A DNA stretch of 64,000 nt from NCBI GenBank assembly GCA_009760855.2, contig WPIO01000042.1:516501-580500 (forward strand), in the 5' to 3' direction. Below the pieces are notes generated by a model. That model did not search any database and was not told where the DNA came from. It worked only from the letters and a program-made list of their open reading frames with translations. The position numbers and the translations under genes were made by a program. Every line of letters begins with the position of its first letter. Within the stretch, counting starts at the first letter, position 1. The stretch comes from Cristatella mucedo (taxonomy: Eukaryota; Bryozoa; Phylactolaemata; Cristatellidae). This document shows positions 23,601 to 37,700 of the stretch, piece by piece.

Positions 23601-26600
23601 CTTTTTTTTTAAAAAACTCAGCCCACCACCACAACCCACGTTAATTCAAAATATAGAGCGACCGACGGCCGTCTGGAGTGGCACCGAGTGCCGACAAAAG
23701 AAAAAGCTCCCACCAAACCCAGGCATACCACTGCACCATATCGATCCAAGCATCTGCTGATATAGTTACATGGATCAATTTTCATTCTAATCTCACCACC
23801 AGCAGTTGAAAGCCCAGCCTTCAATTCCATTCCATTCGCAGGCACGGTGCGAATGAACTCCAAGCTGCTGCAACTAGTACTCATGCTTTATGCACAGCTG
23901 AGGCGCGAAAGAGAGCTGACTTCGTACGGCGGTTAGCCGTTAGCTTCGTCACAATAACAACGATTCGCTGCCAGCCCCACGTATCGCGGGGCAATGCAAT
24001 AGACAGCAAAAGGTCAGCTAACTGCTCTCACCTGGCCCAGGCGGCACCACCAGTCGGCTGACTCGGGCTGCTGGCGCATGCTGGGCGGTATGTACCAGAA
24101 GAAGCAGACGTTTGTGCACTCCGGCTAAAATGCAAAGGACATGGTGCAGGCAGATGCAAGCCTGGCGGCATCGCATTATAGCCGTAATAGCAGTGCAGGT
24201 GCTCGGCACTTAGGCTAAACGATGCATGAATAACCATTAGCAAGCTTGCGAATGGGTTGCAATCGGAAATACAGGGACCAACGATAAGGATAGCAGTGCC
24301 AGTCCTGCCATTTTCCATTATTTTCCTATTGCAGGCGACTGCCGTAGATCTACCCGGGCTACCCACCAGGCCACTACCAAGGCCGGGCGAAATCCAAACG
24401 TACTAGCTTAGGGCAAACCAAGCATGATTAAAAAATTGACAGGTTTATGCTCACAATCGGCTCTGCCGGCAGATCTCCTGTCGAATCTTCCGGAAATCTA
24501 GGTGTCCTGTTCCAAAGTGACCTTTCATTAGACGACCGCATCAGCTCCACAGTCAAGTCTACCTACTTTCAGCTACATAACATTAGTTAAATTCGGGCTT
24601 GTTTAGACAGGATGTCTGCATCTAAATTGGTCCATGCATTTGTGACATCCCGTTTTGGCTTCGGAAACTCACTGCTTACTGATCTACCGGCCTGTGCACC
24701 GAGGCGCCTACAGCTGGTGCAACACTCTGCAGCTAGGCTTGTCTATCGTGATCCTCGCAGTTGCCACTTTACACTGCTTCTCACCGACCTGCAGTGGCTA
24801 CCAGTCAAGCAACGGATTGACTTCAAGGTTTTGTCGCTCACTTTTAGGTCACTTCATTCTATGGCTCCAGCCTATCTCTCAAATATACTCCCCCACCAGG
24901 CCAAGCATCATACCACCTACTTTTCGGAATCCAACAGTCTACAAATACCTCCAACAAATCTCAAATCCTTTGGAGACAGTGCATTTAGTTCATATGCTCC
25001 CAAAGCCTGGAACTCCCTCCCGACTTTCGTCAGAACATCCCCTGACTTGACCACATTTAAAAAGAACTTACAAACACCTCTTTAGGAGAGCATTTAGTGG
25101 GTCCTTGTGATTCGTCCTTCATGTACTTATGTGGGCTGACACTGTGCATGCTGCCACTAACCACATTTGCATGTTGACCCTGTGCATGTCACCCTAACCA
25201 TATTATTCATTTTGTTTGTTTATCTAGCATATTACTCACCATTCAATTGTATTTCCCTTTGCAGCAAATGTAAAGCGCCTAGAGAGAGATTGAGTTCTCT
25301 GAGGGCCCTTTATCAAGTGCATCATTATTATTATTATTAAGCGGCCTTGGGTGTGCGTACCGTAGCTCCAGACACTTTCCTATCGTTCTTGATCTTAGCT
25401 GCATATACTTGATACTGCCTTGCATAGCTATAACAGTAAACGTGTCCTTTACTTCGGGTCTTGTCCCTACATCTTTCAAGAGACTGTTTCCATGCAACTC
25501 CCTAAGAAGGCAACACTAAACCTGGAGAACTTGCCTCCTACTCTCCCTACTGCCATTCCTACAAAAGACATTGGAATGTTTGGCAGCGACCATTTTAACT
25601 TTTATGTAAAAAAATGGAAGCCAAGAAAGTTAAGTTCCAGTCTCGTTTGAGATCTAATCACTGCAGAGAGTTAGCACAGCTGAGAATGGATAAATAGCTA
25701 TCACGAATGCAGACTTAGGTGGATCATCTCTGCTGGATCTCTCAGCAGGGATTAATATTATTGACCCCCAAGTCCTTCTTATGCACCTACCCCCTTTTCC
25801 GGGCACAGCAGACACTGCACTGCAATGGTTTAGGGCCTATCTCAGCGGGATCTCTGAGCGTTCATTTGACCGGGCAACTTTCATCTGCAGAACCTTCACA
25901 GTATAGGGTACCCAAGAGATCTGTGCTTGGTCCACTTGTTTTAGCAGTTTATACACCCAAGTCATACTGATGTGATCGCCTGACACAGTGCAGGCATTCA
26001 TCTTTATGATGATGGCACCAAGCCGAGCTTTCGCTTTTAATCGTTCCCTTCGAGGCAAGTCGAGCTCTCTTCACCCCCTTGCATATCACCTATTGATGAC
26101 ATTCGCACTTGGATGGCAGCAAGCTTTCTCAAATGGAATGAGAATACAACCAGCTTACTAGCTACGGGCAAAAACCTAGTGTACCTCTGGAATGGGAAAG
26201 CCGAACCCTCAAAATGGGCTTGGCCTACTTATCTTTTCCAGCTTTTTCGCATGATCTGCATGTCCTATTTCAAATAGACCTTTCACTAGATGAACACATC
26301 AGCTCCGAGGTCTAACACACCTCAAACCGTTTAGAGACTGTGCCTTTAGTTAGAATGCTCTCAAAGGCTGGAACTCACACCCGACTGCCATCTCGAGAAT
26401 TTATCGATTTGAAATTAAAACATCTAAAAAGCCACCTGTTCCTTACATCATTTGCTCCGTCCAGGTGAATTGTACGTTGTGTGCTTACATGCACTGACAC
26501 TGTGCATTCCACAAGTGACTGTTTTTTATGTTCAAGTGCTACTTGAATAACATTTCCTCTCTTAGTATCTAAAAGTAATAGCAGCTTGGTTTTTAGTAGA

Positions 26601-29600
26601 TTAAGTTCTTAGCTCTGGCTTTTATTCGTCACTTAAGTGCGATTTCATTAACTTTCACAAAATGCCTGCTTATATGTCGAAATAAGCTAATTTATACAAT
26701 ATACTCATGATTACTGATTTTACTGAATATTATTGATAACAACATCATGCATCCCTATACAATCTACAGACTATTTTGCATATATTTTGAAGTCTGAAGA
26801 AGTCGGACTTTTGTGCGACATAGTTTGGACGTGAGACCTGATTAAGTGCTGATTTTCTCCTCTCCAGCATATCCTACCCAACTCTTCCAAGCTGTTATAA
26901 AGGCTTCATGGTGCATATAAAATCAGGGATGTAGAGAAGTGAGTCAGGAGTGAGTTTCAGACTTTGGAAGCAAACGAACTAAAAGTAAAACGCCTAGAAA
27001 AAGGTTGAGTTCTCTGAGGGTGCTTTATCAAGTGTGTTATTATTATTATCATTAAAAAAACAGTTACCAAAGGACTGGAGGTTGGTTAAAGGCACCGCTA
27101 ACCGAAGTACCAAATAAGTATTATAGTAGATTGATGGGTCTTCATCTGAATATCTCAATGTTGGTCCATTGGAGACCCAACCTGGCTTCCTTCAGCAGTG
27201 CTGAGAGGATGGTAACAGATGGGATTATTGTTAACTTTGAAAAGTCGGCTGCAGAGGATGCACCGCTGTCATCAACAACCAATCTACCTACACTGACGAG
27301 ACCAAGTGGCTGTGCCACTGCACAGTTTTGCTTTTTGTATCTCTGCCTGTAACACCCCACAAAGCCATAAAGACTAAGTGGGTGTTATGCAGGAGAGTTT
27401 TGTATAGCGCATTCACAGTATAAGCGACTTTCGGTACGCATTCGGTGGTCAACAGACTTCATCTCACGCAACAAAGAGAAAGTGGAAATATTGCAGATTC
27501 AGGAGAGCAGTTGAGGTAGTCAGTAGCATGGAAGTAGCAGCTCAGGACCGCTGAAAAGAATGAGCCATAGTCGGCAGCAGGAGAGAGTAGTTGTCAATGA
27601 GTAAGAAATTCTTTGCATTTGATGAAACATAATTTCCCATCAAATAGTGTTGAGGCACCAGTGCCTGCGGCAAACATTGCAGTGACAGTTGACCTGCACA
27701 GGCATTCATTCCCCTGACCAAGATAAGTAGAGGAAAGCGTCCAGGCTACATACACACTTTTGAAAGTACCAGATGAGCTGTTGGTATTTTACATTAATTT
27801 CCGTGGCAATAGCTGATCAAAGGGCAAAGGGCAGGTGGCAAAGCAGGAATACAGCTAGCTTAGAAAAAGTCAAGACGCCTGGAAGGTTCTAACGCTTACA
27901 GTAAGACATTTTGGGTTGGGTATGTCATAACGAGAAAACAGTCCATTCCTGTATAGTGTGGCAAATAAATGCTAACTACATTCTCCTTGGCTTCTAGCTT
28001 TCGTAGTATTTGGAATGGCGACTAGTTGTAGAGACTGAATTGCACTATTTAGGAGCCCTGCTAATACATAATCCCCTTTTCTTCTCACTGTTCAATCTCT
28101 CGTTCTGTCTCTCTTTCTCGATGTGTCATCACACAATCTGCAGAAGTCAACTAAAAACCCTGATTCTGACTACGGTGGCTTTGTCATCCTGCCATAGCAG
28201 ACTGCACAAAATCCACCAAATCTAGGCAGCTGGCCCTAAGTGCAACCTTAAGCCTGGGTAATGAATAGAATATTCGTCATATATCACTTGCGTTTAAGGA
28301 AGCCTAGATTGTATCAAGGTTTGCTGCACAGACGTATCTATAACCACATCTCGAACAGTTGTCTCTTGCGACAGCAATACAACTACTCCTCTCTTTTGTA
28401 AATAGGCTCTTGGAGACGGCTACTTTAGTTTACAGGTCCCTTTTATCTAACTCAATCTACAAATTGTATGTACAGCGACTCACTCAGAGTTCCTATAGCA
28501 GATGAAGGCACTAATACCTCAGCAGTCCTTTCATACTGCTGCTGCTTCAAGAGCAGCCACGGAGCTTAGCTCCTTACTTCTTTGACTGCCCTAAAATAAT
28601 AATAGCAACGATTTACAGCACTAACAGAACTTAATCTCTTTCTCGACACTTTACATACTAAGCTGTAATGGAAGTATGACCGTATGGTTAGTGGTGACAT
28701 GCACAGTGTCAGCACACATTAGCATGGTACAGACATATCACAAGGACCTTGTGACCAAATGCTGTGAGAAACGGGTACCCTTTCAGGTTCTTTTAAAAAA
28801 TTGTGTCAAGTCGACAGATGTCCGGCGTTTCGTCAGTTCCAGGCTTCGGGAGCATATGAACTAAAGGCACGGTTTCCAAAGAATTTGAGGTTAGTTCAAG
28901 GCATAGCTAGAATATTTGAATCGAAATAGCAGGTGATACGATGCCTAGGATGGTTGGACAGCAGGTCTGATAGGTAGACTTGAGCCAGAGAATACAGGCA
29001 CTTGAAAATGAGTGAAAAAGCCTTTAGGTCAATACCCTGCTTGATTGAGAGCCAGTGCAAGTCAGCGAGAAGAGATGCAATGTGGCAACTGCGATGCTCA
29101 TGAACAGAAAAGCCAAGCTGCAGAGTTTTGCACCAACTAAGCACCTAATTGCACAGGCCGGTAGACCGGTAGCAGTGATTTTGCAGAAGTGGAGATGGAA
29201 TATTAAAAATGCCTCTGCCAATTTGGATGTGGTATCCCTGTCTAAGCAAGCTTTAGCAATTTTATGTAGCTTGAAGTAGGGCAGAATTGACTGTGGAGCT
29301 GATGTTATCGTCTCGTGAAAGGTCACTTTGGAACAGGACCCATAGATTTCGAGCTGATGGAACAGGAGATATGCTGGCAGAGCCGATTTTGAGCATCAAG
29401 CTTTCCAATTTCTGAGTCGCACTTGGTTAGCCAATAACTAGTAAGTTGCTCTATCGTCATTTACTTTAAGAATGTTGGCTGCCATCCTTGTAAAGATGTC
29501 AGCAATACATGCAGCACAGCAAGAGAGTTGGAAGAGTTCGTCGCGCTGGAGGGCTGGGAGGGATCAAAGCAAAGGTACAACTGAGTGTCATCTGCATAGA

Positions 29601-32600
29601 AGTGAAAGCCTAGATTGTGCCTGGCGATGACTTTAGCCAGGTTTCTCACTCCCTTCGTTGGTTGTGTGCGATGTACCTTTTGCCCAGCGACTATACTGCA
29701 CAAGCAAATCAGGCTGTGATGCACAATACCATGCTCTCCAGCATAAACATGACTTAGTTCTTTGGGCTTTAGAAAAACATTGAACATAAAATGCATTATA
29801 GTACAGGTTCTATTACTAGTAATGCACTGAGGGTCAGTACACGCATGCCACCGATACATACTCAATCAATGAGCAGTCATGAACACAAGAAGTCAGTGCA
29901 CAACAACCAAATAAAGGGCAATTATGATTCATTAGCAGATGAAAAAAGCAGCTAGTTCGGGATGCTTACTGGCCTACCAGCATGTGCGATCAGGCGATTG
30001 CAGCTGGTGCAAAACTCTGCAGCTAGGCTTGTCTGTCGTGAGCGTCGCAGTTGCCATATTACTCCACTTCTCGCCGACCTGCACTGGTTACCAGTCAAGC
30101 AACGGATTGACTTCAAGGTTTTGTCGCTCACTTTTAGGTCTCTTCATTCTATGGCTCCAGCCTATCTTTCAGAGATACTACCCCATCAGGCAAAGCATCG
30201 TACCACTCGCTTTTCGGAATCCAACAGTCTAGAAATACCTCGTACAAACCTTAAATCCTTTGGAGACCGTGCATTTAGCTCGTATGCTCCCACAGCCTGG
30301 AACTCCCTCCCGACCTGCATCAGAACATCCCCTGACCTGACCACATTTAAAAGAAACTTAAAAACATACCTATTTAGGACAGCATTTAGTGGGTCCTTGT
30401 GATTCGTCCTCGATGTGCTTATGCGTGCTGACACTGTTCATGCTGCCACTAACCACATTTGCATGCTGACCCAGTGCATGTAACCCCTAACCATGTTATT
30501 CATTTTGTTTGTTTTTCAAGCATGATTTTACTTACTATTCTATTGCGTATCACTTTGCAGCAAATGTAAAGCGCCTAGAAAGAGATTAAGTTCTCTGAGG
30601 GCGCTTTATCAAGTGCAATATTATTATTATTATTATTATTAATAACATTAGCTGATTTAACAACATCATTTGTCAACGGCATTAGTGCCTTTACGGCTAT
30701 CACCACCACTTGCAGTTAGCAATAAAAGATTCCCTACTGCAGGATTCGAGCCCACGAACTCGGTCGTTAAGAGCGAGCAACTTACTTACTAGGCTATGAG
30801 TGAAGGCAACAACGTTAGCTGGAGGAATGGATGATGTGATGGGAAGGCTTCGGTGAGTTCAAGTTACCATGGCGCATCAGTCGATCTGATGCTCAGGCTC
30901 TGAAGCTTGGGACCAAACAGGATTCCCCCCACTCACCTCATCGAGAAGCAGCCTGAAACCAGGTGTTGTTCTCAGGCGATGAACCAGATGCCTGCAAAAA
31001 AGGTCACAGAATGATTATTCAATGTCTGCTCAATGTGTGCAACCACAGGTGCGTTGTACCCATATCCAACGGACTGAATTTGGCCCGATCAAGAATGACA
31101 AGTAAACGAGAAGTACAGGCACATAGTGTGAAATAAAACAAAACTCAACACACCAGTGTCCATGGGCAACACCAAAGGCCTGCTACCTGTCTCTCACATG
31201 TTCGATTGATTACTTAATTATCCAGTATCACAGGCTTTATCCTATAGTTCATTTGCAAGTCATGTCTGTCTTTCCAAATTATATTCAAACGCACAGATGC
31301 ACACACACTCCTTCCCCCCACTCTTATACGTCCTACCTATATGATGACTCTTGTCTTCTGGGCTAGGTAGTCATAAGCCTTCACAACCGTCTGTACATAA
31401 ATAAATTCATTTGAGAGAAGCTCACAGTCAATATCAATGTTAAGGTATCACTATTGCATAGTGGCAGCCTGATAATTTAGAAAAGCCAGCCTGCACCAAC
31501 GTCAGTGCATTTAACCAAGTAGAATTAGCAGCTCCTCCTTCAAGGTCTCATATCAACAATAATTCCCATTACGGGCATTGCTTACTCAGAAACTAGTACT
31601 TCTCTAATTAAAGCTAGCTATTTATTGCTACAAATATGTCAACTGGGGTAGCTACATCGTTAAAGGGGATATCCCGACATGGTAAGGCCCCACCACAGGT
31701 CTATGTACACTAATTTCTCTTTGGTTAGCGTACTTCTAATGGTATGCCCCTACAGGATAATAGGAGGATATCTTGACGGTGTAAGTTGCAAGAACGTGAC
31801 ACCTAACCATTCCTACTACTTCAAGTTAACTCGTCTCTTAGCAAGAGTTGCACAATGATAAGCTGGTGACCAATGCTATAACGATTTTAGCCACGCCTAT
31901 GCTTTATGCTTTGCGATCACTGACGTGAGCTTCACGTGCACTTACATGCAATTGTCGAAGCAGCGATCCACCTGGCTGCCTAGTCCTACAGTGCCTCGCG
32001 CCTTCCACTGGAGCCACAAGCGAAGGGCATCCATCCTTCTGCCACACTGTATCGATTTGTCACCAATGTCGTACGAGACGTCGTAGCACTTGTCCTGCTG
32101 GAATAGGTAGGATGCACTAGAGCAGTGACCATCCCGCAGCAGTCCCTGCAAAGCAATAGTTGCGCCAGCGAGTGAGCAGCCGAGCAAGCACCGACCTTGA
32201 CCGATATCTGCATATCTGCAGGATCGATGCAGGTGAGACGACATCATTGCTAACCTGCTTGGGCGCAGGCTCTCTACAACTGGATGGTCCTCGCACGGTC
32301 GCTGTTGTCCATACACAGCAGATTGAAAGAAAAATACAAAATTATGACCTAATTATGAGGAAAATCAAAGCTGACACACTGTAAACATATAAAAGATGAC
32401 TATGACACCAGGTAAATGTATATTTAGAAATGGAAATGAACCCAAGTGCATAAACCGTACTCTGTACTATGTACTAAGTTGTGAATGCCGACCTTGGGAT
32501 AGGGGGGTACATGGTGAGCTGCAGGCAATTTAAGTAATGCTGCCACATTGCTAGCAACAAACAATTAAAAAGCAAAGCAAAGTAGTGCTCTTGTGCCGAG

Positions 32601-34749
32601 TGAAACGCCCAGAAGGGTTACTTTGATCATAAGCAAGAGCTAGTCATGTCCAGTCAGACAAAATGGTTGAAAGGGGCACTTAAATACTGATCAGCAAAGC
32701 TGGTAAAACAATGCAGCATCGGTGGCCTGCACTAGTAGTTCTGGTCTGCCAAACATATGGCTCCAATTTCTCGGAAATGTGGATAGGTACATTTGGCAAT
32801 GCTGTGGTCAGCAGCTTGAGACCTATGGTGGCTGCAGGGATGGTCCATAATTAGCCTAATCACAGCATAACGATGTTTTTGCCGTGTCATGAATGTTTCT
32901 ACTGAGAATTAGGTTACCGGCTGCTCAACTCGTTAGCAAACACCGATAAAATAGATGCAGCAGAATGTATAGTGATTAACGGCATATATTCACCAAGTAA
33001 CCCATTCGTCTTTATTGGCACCATTAGATGCATGTACATTGTGTTTTAATAATAAAAATAATAATACATTTAATATAGCACCATCAGAGAACTCAATCTC
33101 TTTCTAGGCACTTTGCATATGATGCAAAAGAAGCACGATCGTATGGTTAGTGGCAGCATGCTCAATTAACAAAAAGAATAACATGGTTAGGGATGACATG
33201 CACAGGGTCAGCATGCAAGTTTTGCCATTTAGTGGACCACATCATAAGAAGCAAGACACTGTTGCAACTAGCAAGCACCATGAGAATCCAAACCAGCTCG
33301 CCCTCTTTTGTTTTTAGCATAGAGCGAACGGTGACTGATATGAATGGCTTGAGAATAAGCTCGTGATCTTAGGTCAACTTACAGATCCGAGCTATTGCTG
33401 AACTAAGCTTAACGAAAAAAACAAGTAAATGTTGAACGGAATAGGTCTGCATGGTATCATGATACGCATTTTGTCTTCATTGTTTTTGAGCTGCAGACCA
33501 CTATTTGTACCTGTGAATACAAACGACACAGTCTTTGCGCCAGTCAAACTATGGCAACACCACAATCTGAGTAGAGTATTTTTGCAGTAGGGGAGCTATT
33601 TATGGCAAAAACTCAAGGGTGCATACACTGTAGGTGGGGATTAGTCTAGTCGTGCAATTTTACATTACAAAGTAGCTAGAAGACTTTTCTGATGTACTCC
33701 GAGTACCGAGAGAAATGCATTGCTCCGGTAGTGGTCCGTCAAATACACCCCAGCCTCATAGTCTTGATTACTCTCCAGGTGGCTTTAACTTGAAAGTAGC
33801 AGAGGGTCATGGGCTGCCAAATGTTTGTAAAATGTCATCCGACGTTTTAGGTTTTAGTGGAGACAAAACGTCATCTGTTGCTCTGGACAAGGAATAGCTC
33901 TCGTCAGCATCAAGAGCATCAGTTCATCAACTGTCGTCTTAACTCAGCTATGTATCTGACTTCTTCTTTTTACTTTGGCTGCAGCATGCATACTGAGATC
34001 CGCTTAGACTTTAAGTGCACTCTACCAACAATCTCTAACATAAAACCCACATGATCTGCGTCGTTTTTATAAAGTTACAAGCAGAGAAGAAGCCAAGATG
34101 AGTATGAGTACAACGTACAAGCCATGCACATTATGAAGAAGTCTAGGGAACAGGCAAGCACACAACCTGGCAAATGTCTAGTAGCATTAAACTAAATCTG
34201 TGATTCTTTAGACTAACTCAAATTTTAGAGGAGCTTAAGAAAACCCTCTGGGGGAACGCTACTCTGTAATGCAGTGGCTGAACTAAAGTCCAGGTCGAAT
34301 TGGCTTCCTTGCCAAAGATAGAGCTGTCGTCTGGTGGAGGTTTCAGGCCCACCAGCTCTGATTCCACCTTTGGCACGTCCGTGGATGATCGGCAATGAAG
34401 CAGCAGCAGCAGCAGCAGCAGGCACACGACTTGCTTGGCATTCTCACCGTGTGCCTGGTGATGAAAAGGCTGCACTGCTGCATGCTGCCCATCATCTTGT
34501 GAGGGTCCCATGTAACAGAGTCGGTCCTCTCGATGCCATCCATTTTATGCCTGTCAAAGTAAACATGAAAGCCATGGAATACAACAAGGGGTGTAGCTCT
34601 GGAAATACTTGCGACCAGACCTCTTTGTACACACGGTAACATAATTGCAATCCTTGTAATACATATCCCGGTGCCAGGGGGCCGTAAATGGCCTATGAAA
34701 ATGACATGCACATTCTCGTGACTACACATAGGCATACACATGTGCGTGA

Positions 34750-34784
<35 letters not shown>

Positions 34785-37700
34785 AGTAGACACGATGTGC
34801 TCATGCACAAGCACATACACACATTTTGTTAAAGTAACAATAATATTAATAATGCACTTGATAAAGCGCCCTCAGAGAGCTCAATCTCTCTCTAGGTGCT
34901 TTACATTTGCTGCAAAGGGAAACACGATTGAATGGTGAGTAATATCATGCTTGAAAAACAACAACATGAATAATATGGTTAGGGGTGACATGCACAGGGT
35001 CAGCATGCAAATGTGGTTAGTGGCAGCATGCACAGTGTCAGCACGCATAAGCAAAGTGCAAACATAAACAAACGTGAAGCCTACAAATTAATGCATAGTA
35101 AAAAGCCTCATTTAAATAGCAGCAGAGGAGTCTCAACGGCTATCACAATGACTTGCAAGATTTCCTGCAGAAGGACTCGAACTCACAACCTGGGCTACGA
35201 AGTGGGAAGGCCTTAACCCTGGGCTAAGGCCCAGGTATGGATGCAGCGTGCAAAGGGGGGGTGTAATTTTTAAGGATCAATGTTTCGAATAAAGTTTAAT
35301 TGACTTCTGAGAGGAAGGCCGTGGCTAATTGTTTACAGCCTTTGACATCTCCCCACACACATGCATTTTTTAGAAAACACAATTATAGAGTAAATCAAAA
35401 TAACATATCTTAGAACTGGTTGATGGAACAACAGTCTATTACCTTACCACTTTGGAAGCCCCCTATCTAGGAACACAGCCCATTCCCAAATCCAAATAAC
35501 TAATGGTAATAAAGGTCGACATGACGGATTAACAGCAGATATGGAAGCTGTAGTGATACCTATAGCAGCAGAGCAAACAAGTGGTGTTGTTATAATTGCA
35601 TGGATAGGGGCTGCAGGTATTTATCGACCGAACATAGCTACCAGAAGTACTGCTGATCTGAACCGGCGGTACAGGGCACAGTGGCTCACCGACAATGACC
35701 AGCTTGTTCTGTACAAGCCTCTTCAAAAACTCCGAGTTAGCAGGTTGCTGTTGTTGCTTGCTCGAATCAGAGCAGCAGTATGTGGCAGCAGTAGTATGTA
35801 GCAGCAGTAGTATGTGACAGCAGCAGTAGGAGGTAGCAGCAGTAGGTGGCAGCGGCAGTAGGTGACAGCAGGAGTAGGTGGCAGCAGCAGTAGGTGGCAG
35901 CAGCAGTAGGTGGCAGCAGCAGCTGTAGGTGGCAGCAGTAGCAATAGGTAGCAATAATAATAATAATAATAACAATAATGCACTTGATAAAGCGCCCTCA
36001 GAGAACTTAATCTCTTTCTAGGCGCTTTACATTTGCAGCAAAGGGAAATGCAATTGAACGGTGAGTAAAATCATGCTTGATAAACAAACAAAATGAATAA
36101 CATGGTTAGGGGTGACATGCACAGCGTCAGCATGCAAATATGGTTAGTGGCAGCATGCACAGTGTCAGCATGCATAAGCACGTGAAGGACGAATCACAGG
36201 GACTCACTAAATGCTGTCCTAAATAGCTGCAGGCGCAGCAGGAGCATGCGAATTCACGCGGCACTCACCTGCGCTTCGAGGATACGATAACCGAACCTCC
36301 CCATGCTGCATCAGCATGGAGCCACACGCCATGCTTTTGGCAGACGTCGGCGATGGGATGCAAAGGGTCGTAGGCACCAAATACTGTCGTGCCTTCAGTA
36401 GCCACGACGATCAGCGGAACAACCCCCTGAAACGACCGTGGCATACAATCTGCAGATCTTCAAATAAAAATAATAATAGTAACACACTCGATAAATTGCC
36501 CTCAGAGAACTCAATCACTTTCTAGGGGCTTTAAATTTGCTGCAAAGGGAAACACGATTGAATGGTGAGTAATGTGCTTGATCAGCAACATGAATAACAT
36601 GGTTAAGGGTGACATGCAAACGGTCAGCGTGCAAGTGTGGTTAGTGGCAGCATGCACAGTGTCAGTATGCATAAGCACATTAAGAACGAATCACAGGGAC
36701 CCACTAAATACTGTCATAAATTCAAAAAGCCAACACTGCATGTCAAACACATGCACATGCCTGCTCATGCACATGTACCCCAAATGTACACACAAACATA
36801 AACATGCACACTGCAAAAGCATTAGCAAATGCTTCAATCGCAGGCACTAACGCCTTGAATCTATCATTTGAGAACACCAGTAGGTGCGATAGTGGATACT
36901 GCCTGATCCTTGCATCAGGTCCCTTAGACATGCTGACACACACAAATTGATCTACTTAGAATCGCTAAAAAAGTTATTGTCAAATTTATTGAAAAGCTGT
37001 ATTTAGCAGGCCGACCCTGACTGTGAGTAGCATGACCCTTTCATTATTAATTAATACGTTTGACAGCTCTGAGCTAAAGCAAAAGCCGATCCCAAAGTTG
37101 GGTTTTACCTCACTGAAAGCCAGGCTGTGAGGGAGGATGCTCTCGGCGACAAGCCTGTAGCTGTCTTAGGGAGAGGAGGCTGGATTGTGAGGGGGAGGTG
37201 CAGCAGCTTCTCTAACTACCCAAACCTGCAGGTGAGTCGAACTCAGGTCCTTAGGCAGGGGGCTAGGCTGGTTCAGCTGCCTCGGAAGGCAGCTGTAGCC
37301 GAAGCTGTTGGTGCCATGGGTGTACGAACCCTTGGAACCTCAAAAGCATACTTCCGTTGTTTTGGTTGGACATATCAAGGCACCTGCCCTTTAAGCTGAG
37401 GCTTAGACCGCAATTTCAATATGGTACCCTGAGCGAAATAAATCTTATTCTAGGCACTTCACAGATATGCTGGAAAGAAAGCATGCCAATCGGTTAGTGA
37501 TCACACGCTTAGTGTCAGCACGAGTAAGCATACAAAAGACAATTGTCACACGCGGAGAAAATGCTGCAAGGAACAGGTATTTATTTGCTTATTTTCTAAA
37601 GCTTTGAATGCCTAATAATGAAGTATTTCCTGCAAAGACGAACCTACACGTAACCTGTTCATTATAGCATTTTGTTTAGCCGATGTGAATCCTCCTTTAT

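Noticed and set aside
24612-25085. 157-codon open frame as a host gene
   Set aside because: It is the C-terminal ORF2 domain of LINE-A, present in many copies across the window.
34343-34822. 159-codon minus frame as one long exon
   Set aside because: Only 34448-34550 is coding; the ends are the (CA)n and (GCA)n repeats, and splice sites and phases delimit the exon clearly.
35529-35983. Leu/Thr/Ala-repeat frames near a GAD exon
   Set aside because: Antisense translation of the GCA minisatellite and the LINE-A tail.
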